Positions 24,716 through 33,506 of a stretch of 64,000 nucleotides of DNA are shown piece after piece. This stretch comes from Clostridium pasteurianum DSM 525 = ATCC 6013 (GTDB taxonomy: Bacteria > Bacillota > Clostridia > Clostridiales > Clostridiaceae). Each line of letters opens with the position of its first letter. Position 1 is the stretch's first letter. The translations under genes were made by a program, and so were the position numbers. Under the pieces are notes generated by a model. The model had not been told where the DNA came from. It worked only from the letters and a program-made list of their open reading frames with translations, and ran no database searches. The stretch spans positions 1,766,384-1,830,383 of the forward strand of contig NZ_CP009268.1 in the NCBI RefSeq assembly GCF_000807255.1. The letters are read 5' to 3'.

Positions 24716-25234
24716 ATTAGTAAGAACAGTAAATTTCTCATTAATGAAGAGATTAGAGAAAAAAAAGTAAGGGTTATAGGAAATGATAATTCACAGCTTG
24801 GGATAATCTCCACTAGAGAAGCTATAGAAATGGCTGAAGAACAGGATTTAGACTTAGTTCTTATATCACCAGGTGCAGACCCACCAGTTTGCAGAATTAT
24901 GAACTTTGGTAAGTTCATATATGAGCAAAATAAAAAAGAAAAAGAAAATAAAAAAAATCAAAAGGTAGTAGTAATTAAAGAAATTAGATTGAGTACTACT
25001 ATTGAAGAACATGATATATCAATTAAAGCTAACAATGCTAGAAAATTTTTACTTGACGGAGACAAGGTAAAAGTTACTGTTAGATTTAGAGGAAGAGAAG
25101 CGGATTATGCCTTCAAGGGCAATAAAATATTGGATAACTTTGTTTCTAAACTAGATGACATTTATGTCATCGAAAAAAGAGCAAAGCTTGAAGGAAGAAA
25201 TATGACAATGGTTTTAGCTCCTAAAAGAGCATAA
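24716..25234 (+). CDS. infC: Translation initiation factor IF-3
   Basis: IF-3 keeps ribosomal subunits apart and checks start codon choice. I place the start at ATT (24716), 6 nt after GGAGGTG, giving a 172-residue protein beginning [16 protein letters not shown] is the hallmark infC start and lets IF-3 regulate itself. The N-domain (LINEEIR... [12 protein letters not shown]) and C-domain ([14 protein letters not shown]... VRFRGRE) are both complete. A TTG at 24671 would put 15 extra residues in front and has no ribosome binding site. rpmI and rplT follow. Confidence 0.93.
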   Translation: MSKNSKFLINEEIREKKVRVIGNDNSQLGIISTREAIEMAEEQDLDLVLISPGADPPVCRIMNFGKFIYEQNKKEKENKKNQKVVVIKEIRLSTTIEEHDISIKANNARKFLLDGDKVKVTVRFRGREADYAFKGNKILDNFVSKLDDIYVIEKRAKLEGRNMTMVLAPKRA

Positions 25235-25253
25235 TCGAGGGGAGGAAATTATT

Positions 25254-25451
25254 ATGCCAAAAATGAAAACTAAGAGAGCAGCAGCTAAGAGATTTAAGCT
25301 TACAGGTACTGGAAAACTTAAGAGAGCAAAGGCTTTTAAAAGTCACATATTAACTAAAAAGAGTACAAAGACAAAGAGAAACTTAAGAAAAACTGGATAT
25401 GTTTCTGTAACACAAGAAAAGACAATGAAGAAATTGTTACCATACCTATAA
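25254..25451 (+). CDS. rpmI: Ribosomal protein L35
   Basis: This 65-residue basic protein has the normal L35 sequence [20 protein letters not shown] and a [16 protein letters not shown] segment. A GAGGGGAGG site precedes it. It is the second gene of infC-rpmI-rplT. Confidence 0.98.
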   Translation: MPKMKTKRAAAKRFKLTGTGKLKRAKAFKSHILTKKSTKTKRNLRKTGYVSVTQEKTMKKLLPYL

Positions 25452-25480
25452 GGGGATTGGTTTTTAAGGAGGTTTTTTAA

Positions 25481-25837
25481 ATGGCAAGAGTAAAGAGAGC
25501 TATGAATGCTCGTAAGTATCATAAAAAAATATTAAAACTTGCAAAAGGTTACTATGGTGGAAAGAGCAAGTTATTTAAAACTGCTAACGAAAGTGTTATC
25601 AGAGCATTAAGAAATGCATATGTTGGAAGAAGATTAAAGAAAAGAGATTTTAGAAAGCTTTGGATAGCTAGAATAAATGCAGCTACAAGAATAAATGGTC
25701 TTTCTTATTCAAGATTCATTAATGGAATCAAATTAGCTGGTATAGATCTTAACAGAAAAATGCTTTCAGAAATAGCTATAAATGATCCTAAAGCTTTCTC
25801 AGAGTTAGTTGAAGCAGCTAAGAAACAATTAGCTTAG
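25481..25837 (+). CDS. rplT: Ribosomal protein L20
   Basis: At 118 residues this is a typical L20: [20 protein letters not shown] and [21 protein letters not shown]20 binds 23S rRNA early in assembly and is the likely repressor acting at the infC leader. It is the last gene of the operon. Confidence 0.98.
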   Translation: MARVKRAMNARKYHKKILKLAKGYYGGKSKLFKTANESVIRALRNAYVGRRLKKRDFRKLWIARINAATRINGLSYSRFINGIKLAGIDLNRKMLSEIAINDPKAFSELVEAAKKQLA

Positions 25838-25968
25838 GTCTGTAAAAATAAATAACAAATCATATATATTATATATTGTATGTGTACATATATTAATCAA
25901 AGGTTTATGATTTAATTAGAATACAAAATAATATAGTATATTGATGAGTTATTTTAAATTTGTATATA

Positions 25969-25996
25969 AAAAACAGCCTATTAGGCTGTTTTTTTA
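25969..25996 (+). terminator. Terminator of the infC operon
   Basis: AAACAGCC and GGCTGTTT pair around TATTA, followed by TTTTT. It lies about 130 bp after rplT. Confidence 0.9.
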
Positions 25997-26070
25997 TTAA
26001 AAGAGTGTTATTAGTTTTGTATTAATGCTGTGAAGTATGTTTACCCTTTAAAGTAAGGATTGATATAATA

Positions 26071-26853
26071 TTGGAAATTATAAAAAGTAAGGATAATACG
26101 ATAATTAAGGACATAAAAAAGCTTCAGGAAAAGAAGTATAGAAACATTTATAATAGATTTATAGTAGAAGGATTTAGGTTTGTTTCAGAAGCATTGGAAT
26201 CAAATTTTAATGTAATCTATGTTATAATCAGTGAGTCTATAGAAGAAAAATTTGAAAAGATTGGTTTAAACCAGAAAATTAAGGGAAGTACTAAAATTAT
26301 TAAGGTTTCAGAATCTATATTAAAGAGTATATGCAGCACAGACAATCCACAGGGAATTGCCGCAGTGGTAAGTAATAGAGAAATCAATGTTGACTATGAT
26401 GAGGGATTTTATATATTAGCAGACAGGGTACAGGATCCAGGCAATATGGGAACCATTATAAGAACAGCAAATGCTGCGGGGGCAAAAGGCATTATAGTAA
26501 CTAAAGGATCTGTAGATATATATAATAGTAAGACTTTGAGATCTACTATGGGTTCTATATTTAAAATACCTATAATAATAGATGAAGATTTAGTACATAT
26601 AAAAGAATTTAAAGAGCAGGGTTTTAAAATTGTGGTGAGTTCTCTTGATACAAAAAATAATTTTTATGATATAGATCTTACTGGGAAGATCATTATTGCG
26701 GTGGGAAATGAAGGCAGCGGAATCAGTGAGGAGATTTATGGAATTTCTGATGTGAGAGTAAAAATACCAATGCCTGGTAATACGGAGTCATTAAATGTAG
26801 GTATAGCAGCGGGAATAATGATGTTTGAGGCTGTTAGACAGAAAAATAGTTGA
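26071..26853 (+). CDS. SpoU/TrmH-family RNA 2'-O-methyltransferase
   Basis: The 260-residue protein has a short N-terminal substrate-binding domain (about 1-95, KYRNIYNRFIVEGFRFVSEA) and the knotted SPOUT domain with motif 1 DPGNMGTIIRTANAAG, motif 2 VGNEGSGIS and motif 3 IPMPGNTESLNVGIAAGI. It should methylate a ribose in rRNA or tRNA (YsgA/RlmB type); the exact target cannot be read from sequence. The start appears to be TTG at 26071, with only a weak AAGGA upstream. The -35 box of the pheS promoter overlaps its stop codon. Confidence 0.88.
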   Translation: MEIIKSKDNTIIKDIKKLQEKKYRNIYNRFIVEGFRFVSEALESNFNVIYVIISESIEEKFEKIGLNQKIKGSTKIIKVSESILKSICSTDNPQGIAAVVSNREINVDYDEGFYILADRVQDPGNMGTIIRTANAAGAKGIIVTKGSVDIYNSKTLRSTMGSIFKIPIIIDEDLVHIKEFKEQGFKIVVSSLDTKNNFYDIDLTGKIIIAVGNEGSGISEEIYGISDVRVKIPMPGNTESLNVGIAAGIMMFEAVRQKNS

Positions 26854-26878
26854 AAAAGAACTTTATCCTAGTTATAAT
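26850..26878 (+). promoter_or_regulatory. pheS promoter
   Basis: TTGAAA at 26850-26855 (overlapping the upstream stop codon), a 17-bp spacer, and TATAAT at 26873-26878. Confidence 0.75.
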
Positions 26879-26904
26879 GTTAAATATAGTTTTATAAATA
26901 AACT

Positions 26905-27155
26905 TTGATGGAGAGAGTAAGTATAGAAGTTATCTTACAGGGAAAAGAGATTTTAAATTGAGAGTCTCTTTAGATAGAATATACTGAAGTTCACTCTGGA
27001 GTTCTGATGGTGAAAGTATTTTTAGTAATGTTTTTAGAAATATTCTGTAGCTTTCAGCGGTTAAAACCGATACATTTTTAAGAGGACATTTTTGTCAATT
27101 AGGGTGGTACCGCGGATACTTCGTCCCTTTAGAGGGGATAGAAGTTTTTTTGTTT
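26905..27155 (+). promoter_or_regulatory. T-box leader of pheST (phenylalanine)
   Basis: AGGGTGGTACCGCGG at 27101-27115 is a perfect T-box core. It is followed by a terminator, ACTTCGTCCC pairing with GGGGATAGAAGT, and a T-run ending near 27155. The Stem I region starts near GGAGAGAGTAA (26910). The specifier is probably TTC at 26990-26992 (Phe), within CTGAAGTTCACTC. Confidence 0.93.
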
Positions 27156-27271
27156 TTTGATAGTTAATTTTGATCATAATTTTAAACAAAAAAGATTATT
27201 TGTATTTTATTAAATTGTCAAAAAGTATATTTACTATTTTAAAAATAATTTTATTTATAAGGAGAAAATTT

Positions 27272-28291
27272 ATGAAGGAAAAATTAGAAGATATAAAGAA
27301 AAGTGCCATTGCTGAACTAAAAAGTTCTGTCAGCAAAGAAGAAATTGAAAAATTAAGAGTAAAATATCTGGGTAAAAAAGGAGAACTTACACAGATATTA
27401 AGGGGGATGGGTACCCTCTCAAAGGAAGAAAGACCTGTAATAGGTAAAATTGCCAATGAAGTAAGAGAGACAATAGAAGGTATAATAAATACATCTATGG
27501 ATTCTATAAAGAAAAAGGAAAAGGAAGAAAAGTTAAAAAGTGAAGTTATAGATATTTCTCTTCCAGGAAAAAAGCAGACTATAGGTCATAGAAATCCACT
27601 AGACATAACTCTTAGAAAAACTGAAGAAATTTTCCGTTCCATGGGATTTACTGTGGAAGAAGGACCAGAAGTAGAATATGATAAATACAATTTTGAAATG
27701 CTGAATATACCTAAAGGTCATCCTGCAAGAGGTGAACAGGATACTTTCTATATAAATGATAACATAGTTTTAAGAACACAGACTTCACCAGTACAGATAA
27801 GAACTATGTTAAATCAAAAGCCGCCTATAAAGATGATATCCCCTGGAAAAGTATATAGATCAGATGCAGCAGATGCTACTCACTCTCCTATTTTTTATCA
27901 GGTAGAGGGACTTGTAGTAGATAAGGGAATAACTTTTGCAGATATGAAGGGAACTCTTGAAATGTATATAAAGAAGATGTTTGGAGAGAATGTGAAGACA
28001 AAATTCAGACCTCATCATTTCCCATTTACAGAACCTTCAGCAGAACTTGATATTTCCTGCTTCGCCTGCGGGGGAGAAGGCTGTAAGGTGTGTAAGGGAG
28101 AAGGCTTTATAGAAATGTATGGCTGCGGTATGGTTCATCCACAAGTTCTAAGAAATTGTGGTATAGATCCAGAAGTATATAGCGGCTTTGCCTTTGGAGT
28201 AGGACTTGATAGAATAGTTATGCAGACTCTTGGGATAGATGATATAAGACAATTATATGAAAGCGATATGAGATTTTTAGATCAATTTTAA
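27272..28291 (+). CDS. pheS: Phenylalanyl-tRNA synthetase alpha subunit
   Basis: PheS is the catalytic subunit of the alpha2-beta2 enzyme. The 339-residue protein has the N-terminal coiled coil and the class II core with motif 2 [17 protein letters not shown] and motif 3 [14 protein letters not shown] Cys-rich insert ([12 protein letters not shown]) occurs between them, as in many clostridial PheS proteins. The ATG at 27272 follows AAGGAG. A longer frame from 27170 would add residues from the leader. pheT follows after an unusually long 219-bp gap. Confidence 0.96.
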   Translation: MKEKLEDIKKSAIAELKSSVSKEEIEKLRVKYLGKKGELTQILRGMGTLSKEERPVIGKIANEVRETIEGIINTSMDSIKKKEKEEKLKSEVIDISLPGKKQTIGHRNPLDITLRKTEEIFRSMGFTVEEGPEVEYDKYNFEMLNIPKGHPARGEQDTFYINDNIVLRTQTSPVQIRTMLNQKPPIKMISPGKVYRSDAADATHSPIFYQVEGLVVDKGITFADMKGTLEMYIKKMFGENVKTKFRPHHFPFTEPSAELDISCFACGGEGCKVCKGEGFIEMYGCGMVHPQVLRNCGIDPEVYSGFAFGVGLDRIVMQTLGIDDIRQLYESDMRFLDQF

Positions 28292-28321
28292 AAAATAATC
28301 AATCATTGAAAAGTTTAAAAG

Positions 28322-28490
28322 TTTAAATTGTTTTTTATTTTATTTAAACAATTTTAATAGAAATTAAGATTTAAGAATTAAAATTAGAGATTTTTTTGAG
28401 CTTCATTTAAAAATTCAATATAAACTTTTATCAGCAAAGCCAAAAAAATTTACTATAACTTTCAATTCTTAACTTTTAATTCCTAACTAA
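28322..28490. repeat. Repeat-like insertion between pheS and pheT
   Basis: The gap holds a hairpin, AAATTGTTT/AAACAATTT (28325-28354), and two facing arms rich in TTAAGAATT (28361-28390 and 28460-28489). The right arm, CAATTCTTAACTTTTAATTC, resembles the sequence at 651-684 at the start of the window. It looks like a short non-coding repeat inserted into an operon whose genes are normally adjacent. No T-run follows the hairpin. Confidence 0.45.
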
Positions 28491-28510
28491 ATAAATTGGA
28501 GGTAAATTTT

Positions 28511-30889
28511 ATGAAAGTACCAGTAGAATGGTTAAAGGATTATGTTCACATAGATTTAGATGCAAAAAAGTTAGGAGACGCCTTAACTCTATCAGGATCA
28601 AAAGTAGAAGAGGTAATAACCAGCGGTGACGAAATTCAGAAAGTGGTTACAGGAAAAATATTAAAAATTGAACCCCATCCTGATGCAGAAAAGTTAGTGG
28701 TATGCCAGATAGAAGTGGGAGAGGACTTACCTATACAGATAGTAACTGGAGCAAATAATATGCAGGAGAATGATATTGTACCAGTGGCTCTTCATGGTTC
28801 AAGTCTTCCTGGAGGCATAAAGATAAAGAAGGGGAAATTAAGAGGAATTCCTTCTAATGGTATGATGTGTTCAGAGGAAGAATTGGGCCTCGCTGAAGAA
28901 GGCACTGCTCATGGACTTATGATTTTACCTGAAGACACTGTGGTAGGAAAAAATATTAAAGAAGTATTAAATCTTGATAAGGCAGTAATTGATTTTGAAA
29001 TAACCTCTAACAGGCCAGATTGCCTTAGCGTAATTGGAATTGCCAGAGAAACAGCTGCAACTCTTAATACAGAATACAAAATGCCCGAATTAAATTATAG
29101 CTGTAAGAGTACAGCTAATATCAATAATGAGATAAAAGTAGAAATAAAGGACAGTCTTTGCAGAAGGTATATGGCAAGAGGCGTAAAAAATGTAAAGATA
29201 GAAAAATCTCCTGCCTGGCTTGAAGAGAGACTTCTTCAGGCTGGAGTCAGACCTATAAACAATATAGTGGATATAACAAATTTTGTAATGCTTGAATTAG
29301 GTCAGCCTATGCATGCCTATGATAAGAGAGAGATAACTTCTGGCAGTATAGTAGTGGAAAAAGCAGAAGGAAATGAAAAATTTACAACTTTAGATGAAGT
29401 GGAAAGAGATTTAAATAGTGATATTTTGACTATTAAGGATGGCGAAAATATAGTTGGTTTAGCCGGAATTATGGGAGGGCTTGATTCAGAGGTTAAGGAA
29501 GATACTTCTGAAATAATATTTGAAGCTGCAAATTTTGATGGAACAAATATAAGAGTTTCTTCTCAAAAATTAAATATAAGAACAGAAGCTTCTGGAAGAT
29601 TTGAAAAAGATTTAGATCCAAATCTTGTGGAAATGGCTATGAACAGAGCCTGCAATCTCATAGAGCAGCTGGGGGCAGGAGAAGTAATGGAAGGGACTAT
29701 TGACATATATGATAATCCTGTAAAAGAACATTCTGTAGAAGTGGATACAAACTGGATAAATAGTTTCCTTGGACTTAACCTATCTAAAGAAGACATGAAG
29801 TCATACCTAGATAGACTGGAATTAAATACTGAAATTTTGGGAGATAAGCTTATAGTTAATGTACCTACCTTTAGAACAGATATAAATATAAGAGAAGATG
29901 TAGCAGAAGAAATAGTGAGAATTTATGGATACAATAACGTACCTTCTACTAATCTTAAGGTTTCCAGTGTAAGAACAGGAAGATACAGAAATCAGATTAT
30001 TAAAGATATTGCTTTGGATACCCTTCTTGCCTGCGGTTTAAATGAAGCCATAACTTATTCCTTCGTAAGTCCTAAAGTATTTGATAAGATACTTTTGCCA
30101 GAGGAAAGTATTCTTAGAAGAGCTGTAGCTATAAGAAATCCGCTGGGAGAAGACTATAGTATAATGAGAACTACTACAGTTCCGTCTATGATGGAAGCTC
30201 TGGCTAGAAATTATTCAAGGAATAATGAAATAGTAAGACTTTTTGAAATAGGAAGAGTATATATTCCAGCGGAAGAGGCAGATAAGATACCAGAAGAAAA
30301 GAATATAATAACTGTAGGTTTGTATGGAAATGCAGATTATCTGGATTTAAAGGGAGTAGTAGAAAATATAATTGAAACTCTTGGCATTAAAAATGTAAAT
30401 TACGAAAGAGAAATTGAAAATCCATCTTTCCATCCTGGCAAAACAGCCAAAGTTACTGTGAAAAATAAAGTCATAGGAACTTTAGGAGAAATTCATCCAG
30501 ATGTATCAGAAAACTATGGAGTAGACACTGCCTGCTATATAGCTGAAATAGATTTTGATTTTATAGTAGAAAATGCAGTTATTGAGAGAAAATATAAGCC
30601 ATTACCTAAGTTTCCGGCAGTAACAAGAGATATGGCATTAATACTGGATGAAGATATATTAGTTCAAAGTATAGAAGATATTATAAGTAAAAAAGGCGGC
30701 AATATAGTTGAAAGCTTTAAATTATTTGATATATATAAAGGTGCACAAATAGAAGAAGGAAAGAAAAGTGTTGCCTATTCTATAACCTATAGATCAGAGC
30801 ATAAGACTCTTACAGATAAAGAAGTGGATAAAGCTCATGGTAAGATATTAAGTACTCTTGAACATGTATTAGGAGCTCAGCTAAGGTAG
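28511..30889 (+). CDS. pheT: Phenylalanyl-tRNA synthetase beta subunit
   Basis: PheT binds tRNA-Phe and edits Tyr-tRNA. The 792-residue protein shows all the usual domains: N-terminal [12 protein letters not shown], tRNA-binding OB domain (about 40-150), B3/B4 editing domain (LARSREYMA-like segment [13 protein letters not shown]... [20 protein letters not shown]), B5 ([20 protein letters not shown]) and a C-terminal anticodon-binding FDX-ACB fold. The ATG at 28511 has GGAGG upstream. No promoter is obvious in the gap before it, so it probably shares the T-box transcript. Confidence 0.97.
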   Translation: MKVPVEWLKDYVHIDLDAKKLGDALTLSGSKVEEVITSGDEIQKVVTGKILKIEPHPDAEKLVVCQIEVGEDLPIQIVTGANNMQENDIVPVALHGSSLPGGIKIKKGKLRGIPSNGMMCSEEELGLAEEGTAHGLMILPEDTVVGKNIKEVLNLDKAVIDFEITSNRPDCLSVIGIARETAATLNTEYKMPELNYSCKSTANINNEIKVEIKDSLCRRYMARGVKNVKIEKSPAWLEERLLQAGVRPINNIVDITNFVMLELGQPMHAYDKREITSGSIVVEKAEGNEKFTTLDEVERDLNSDILTIKDGENIVGLAGIMGGLDSEVKEDTSEIIFEAANFDGTNIRVSSQKLNIRTEASGRFEKDLDPNLVEMAMNRACNLIEQLGAGEVMEGTIDIYDNPVKEHSVEVDTNWINSFLGLNLSKEDMKSYLDRLELNTEILGDKLIVNVPTFRTDINIREDVAEEIVRIYGYNNVPSTNLKVSSVRTGRYRNQIIKDIALDTLLACGLNEAITYSFVSPKVFDKILLPEESILRRAVAIRNPLGEDYSIMRTTTVPSMMEALARNYSRNNEIVRLFEIGRVYIPAEEADKIPEEKNIITVGLYGNADYLDLKGVVENIIETLGIKNVNYEREIENPSFHPGKTAKVTVKNKVIGTLGEIHPDVSENYGVDTACYIAEIDFDFIVENAVIERKYKPLPKFPAVTRDMALILDEDILVQSIEDIISKKGGNIVESFKLFDIYKGAQIEEGKKSVAYSITYRSEHKTLTDKEVDKAHGKILSTLEHVLGAQLR

Positions 30890-30904
30890 TATTTATTTAA
30901 GAGA

Positions 30905-30950
30905 AGAGAGTGTAAAGTTGATTAAATTTTTGTTAACTTTATGCTCTCAA
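30905..30950 (+). terminator. Probable terminator after pheT
   Basis: GAGAGTGTAAAGTT and AACTTTATGCTCTC form a 14-bp stem with two wobble positions, followed by AAATTTTA. The trailing T-run is short, so it may be leaky. Confidence 0.6.
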
Positions 30951-31036
30951 ATTTTAAACTCTCTGTCATTATAAGTTGTGTACTAGGTAATAATATGTTA
31001 AAATTAAAACTAGATGAATCTAAGAGGGTGTTAAAC

Positions 31037-31630
31037 ATGAGTTCCGTTACTGTAAGAGTTAATAACAAAGAATATAAACTAAAAGGCGACGAAAGAGAAG
31101 AATATTTACATGCAGTTGCTACTTATGTGGATAAAAAGATTAAGAACATAATGGAAAATAATTCTAAATTAAGTACAGCAGAGGCCTCTATTTTAACTGC
31201 ATTGAATTTGGCAGATGATTTGTTTAAAGCTGGTTACTATAATGAAGAACTTTCCGATGAAATTGAAAAATTAAAAAATAACATAAAAAGTACTAAAGCT
31301 GAAATGGATGAACTTAAGGAAGAACTTACGAAGGTAAATGAAGAAAAAGAACAGCTTTTAGTTAAAGTAGAAGAACTTAAGGTAAATGAAGATACAATAG
31401 AAAAGGACAAGCAGATAGAAGAACTTACTCAGGCAGTAAATTTAAAACGAGAAAATAATGAGAAATACCTGGGTGAAATTAATCGTTTAAAATATGACAA
31501 TAAAGATCTTAAGTTTAAACTGCAGACTGCAAAATATAAGATAATGGATTTGGAAAATAAGTATCTGGAAGGTCAGATTGCCTTGGCAAAGACTAAGAAG
31601 GAAGTCATAAAGAATATTAATAAGAAGTAA
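31037..31630 (+). CDS. zapA: Cell division protein ZapA with extended coiled coil
   Basis: ZapA cross-links FtsZ filaments at the division ring. The first 85 residues are the ZapA core: SSVTVRVNNKEYKLKGD, then YVDKKI and a helix ILTALNLADDLFK. Residues about 85-197 form a long charged coiled coil that the short (about 85-110 residue) ZapA proteins lack but that is common in clostridia. The ATG at 31037 has GAGGGTG upstream. A longer frame from 30941 runs through the hairpin. The position after pheT matches Bacillus and Clostridium order, and mutS2 follows further on. Confidence 0.9.
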   Translation: MSSVTVRVNNKEYKLKGDEREEYLHAVATYVDKKIKNIMENNSKLSTAEASILTALNLADDLFKAGYYNEELSDEIEKLKNNIKSTKAEMDELKEELTKVNEEKEQLLVKVEELKVNEDTIEKDKQIEELTQAVNLKRENNEKYLGEINRLKYDNKDLKFKLQTAKYKIMDLENKYLEGQIALAKTKKEVIKNINKK

Positions 31631-31634
31631 AGTA

Positions 31635-31670
31635 AAGGGAGTGCTGGATGTATTCCCTTGTTTGTTTTTT
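31635..31670 (+). terminator. Terminator of zapA
   Basis: AAGGGA and TCCCTT flank a 13-nt loop and are followed by GTTTGTTTTTT. It is just after the zapA stop codon. Confidence 0.6.
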
Positions 31671-31701
31671 GACTGATAAATAAAGGATGATATTTTTTAT
31701 A

Positions 31702-31732
31702 ACAGAAAAACTCAAGGCTTGTTAGCCTTGAG
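31702..31732 (-). terminator. Terminator of the DUF4489 gene
   Basis: CTCAAGGCT and AGCCTTGAG form a perfect 9-bp stem; read leftward it is followed by TTTTTC. It lies 25 bp downstream of the leftward DUF4489 gene. Confidence 0.85.
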
Positions 31733-31757
31733 CCATAATAATATCATATATTGCATA

Positions 31758-32282
31758 CTAGCAACCGGATCCAGAGGTAGCTATTGCTCCAAGTGTTGCA
31801 TTGTTGATATTAAGTGTGCCAACAGTAGCTACACCAACAACAGTAGCTACTACAGTATAGGTGCAGCAATCTTTAAAACAAGAATCACAATCGCAAACGA
31901 AAAATGAAAATGTTGTGGAAGAAAGTGCTGCTAATGAACCAAGAGCCCATGAAGGTCCAACTGGTATAGGTGTAGTTTGATTACCACAAAGTTTGAATAC
32001 TTGTATACTTAATGTTCCAACAAAGGCAACGTCAACAACAAGATTACTTGCAAATTCCAGTTTAATACATGGATTTTTTAATTTTGAAGTATCTAAGCTA
32101 AGGGAAGCAAGTGTAAAAGTAGTGCCAGCAGTAGTAGCAACTGGTACTGTAGTTGAACTAGGACATCCACATTTTATTATAGTTGGATAATTTTTGTGAT
32201 CATCGTAGTCGTCTTTTCTTCTCTTCTTGCAAGGTTCACAATCGTCATCATAATAATAGTCTTTTCTTGACCATGAATTCAT
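31758..32282 (-). CDS. DUF4489 protein, probable spore-surface component
   Basis: This 174-residue protein starts with a very polar, Tyr/Asp/Lys-rich stretch (RKDYYYDDDCEPCKKRRKDD). It continues as a Thr/Val/Ala-rich beta domain (about 45-174) containing paired cysteines CDCDSC and KDCC. It fits the DUF4489 family of clostridia. Such Cys- and Tyr-rich proteins are often found in coats or exosporium, so a spore-surface role is inferred and not shown. AAGGAGG precedes the ATG. The neighbour at 32541-33329 has a similarly acidic, cysteine-bearing sequence. Confidence 0.75.
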   Translation of the reverse strand: MNSWSRKDYYYDDDCEPCKKRRKDDYDDHKNYPTIIKCGCPSSTTVPVATTAGTTFTLASLSLDTSKLKNPCIKLEFASNLVVDVAFVGTLSIQVFKLCGNQTTPIPVGPSWALGSLAALSSTTFSFFVCDCDSCFKDCCTYTVVATVVGVATVGTLNINNATLGAIATSGSGC

Positions 32283-32459
32283 AGATAAAATCCTCCTTTG
32301 GATTACATAAATTATATTAAAATACTCGGTTAATAATCAATTTCATGATTTTATCATTAGTTTCTACTATAATATATGAATTTTTTTGTAAAGAGTGATG
32401 ATAAAACTTCATATCCATTAAATATATTGCATGGAATGGTTATTATCATCAGTATGAAC

Positions 32460-32484
32460 TGGCATTTTTATAATGCCATTTTTA
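32460..32484 (+). terminator. Hairpin with T-run of unclear use
   Basis: TGGCAT and ATGCCA pair around TTTTTATA, followed by TTTTTATT. It stands in the gap between two leftward genes but has its T-run on the rightward strand, so it may block transcription entering from the left. Confidence 0.45.
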
Positions 32485-32540
32485 TTATAGTAGAGACTAA
32501 GACATATTTATATTTAAATAGGTGAATAACAGTGAGATGT

Positions 32541-33329
32541 TTAATCTTCACTTAAATCCTCGTCTTCCTCTTCCTCATCGTAATGGTCTGGGAATAATGG
32601 CTCCAAGTTTTGATCTGGATAGAATTTAGGAACTGGAGCTCTTTCAAATACTTCACATGGTTTTTCCTCAGGTTCTTCTTCACATGGTTCTTTTGGAACT
32701 GGGCAATAGTCATAAGCTGGTATTAAAAGCTGAACGATGAGCTCGCATTTAACAATGATGTAGTAGCCTAATGTAATATCTAATACGGAGTTTCCATCGC
32801 AGTCTTTAGTTAAATCACCAGCTAAGGCATCTGCAACCATTTCAAGTTTTATAATATTGGAATCTAAATCTTTTGGATGAACAGGAGGTACAAAACTTGC
32901 AGAAATTTCAGCTATGGAGTCAGGACAATAAAATTTTCCTATAACATCTGTTCTATTAATTTCGTAGAATTCACTTTTGTTTACACCATCGCAATCAATG
33001 TAATCTGCATAGAAAGAAATAACATAGGAAATAATAATCTTTTTAAAGCCTTCCTTCCCTCTGATTGGATATTTATCTACAGATAGAAGAGTTATATTGA
33101 AATCTCTACTTCCGATATATCTCTTAGGATCTTTAAGGGGATCGCTCCTCAGCTCAGAATCTGTTTTTGTTGTATCAGGTCCTTCATCATATACAAGACA
33201 TCTTTTTATTAGGCATTGATCAAATACTTTAGGGATTTCAACACAAACCAATTCAGAAGGATCTGGTAAACGCCCTTGTTTATTTACAAGTCCAGGACGT
33301 GGAACAAATTTATTAAAGTTAATGGACAT
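32541..33329 (-). CDS. Conserved clostridial protein with acidic tail, possibly spore-coat related
   Basis: The 262-residue product is not assigned to a family by me with certainty. The N-terminus includes ELVCVEIPKVFDQCLIKRCL, a cysteine-bearing motif seen in clostridial coat or SipL-like proteins. The middle (about 70-200) is a predicted beta domain. The C-terminus is extremely acidic (Glu/Asp-rich, about 210-262, ending DEEEEDEDLSED). GGAGGAG precedes the ATG. Its position beside the DUF4489 gene and a propeller/coiled-coil gene suggests a sporulation-surface group. Confidence 0.55.
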   Translation of the reverse strand: MSINFNKFVPRPGLVNKQGRLPDPSELVCVEIPKVFDQCLIKRCLVYDEGPDTTKTDSELRSDPLKDPKRYIGSRDFNITLLSVDKYPIRGKEGFKKIIISYVISFYADYIDCDGVNKSEFYEINRTDVIGKFYCPDSIAEISASFVPPVHPKDLDSNIIKLEMVADALAGDLTKDCDGNSVLDITLGYYIIVKCELIVQLLIPAYDYCPVPKEPCEEEPEEKPCEVFERAPVPKFYPDQNLEPLFPDHYDEEEEDEDLSED

Positions 33330-33506
33330 AAATTCTCCTCCTTTTGGAAAATTCTTATAAATGTAAAATTATCTAGTACTTACAATACATACTATGCAGT
33401 GCTATTAAAGTTGTGATATATAAACTTTAATAAACTTACTTTTTAATTATTATGTGTGCATAATAGTTTTTTGTGAAAATATAATTTTATAAAGGGGGGA
33501 GTGAGT

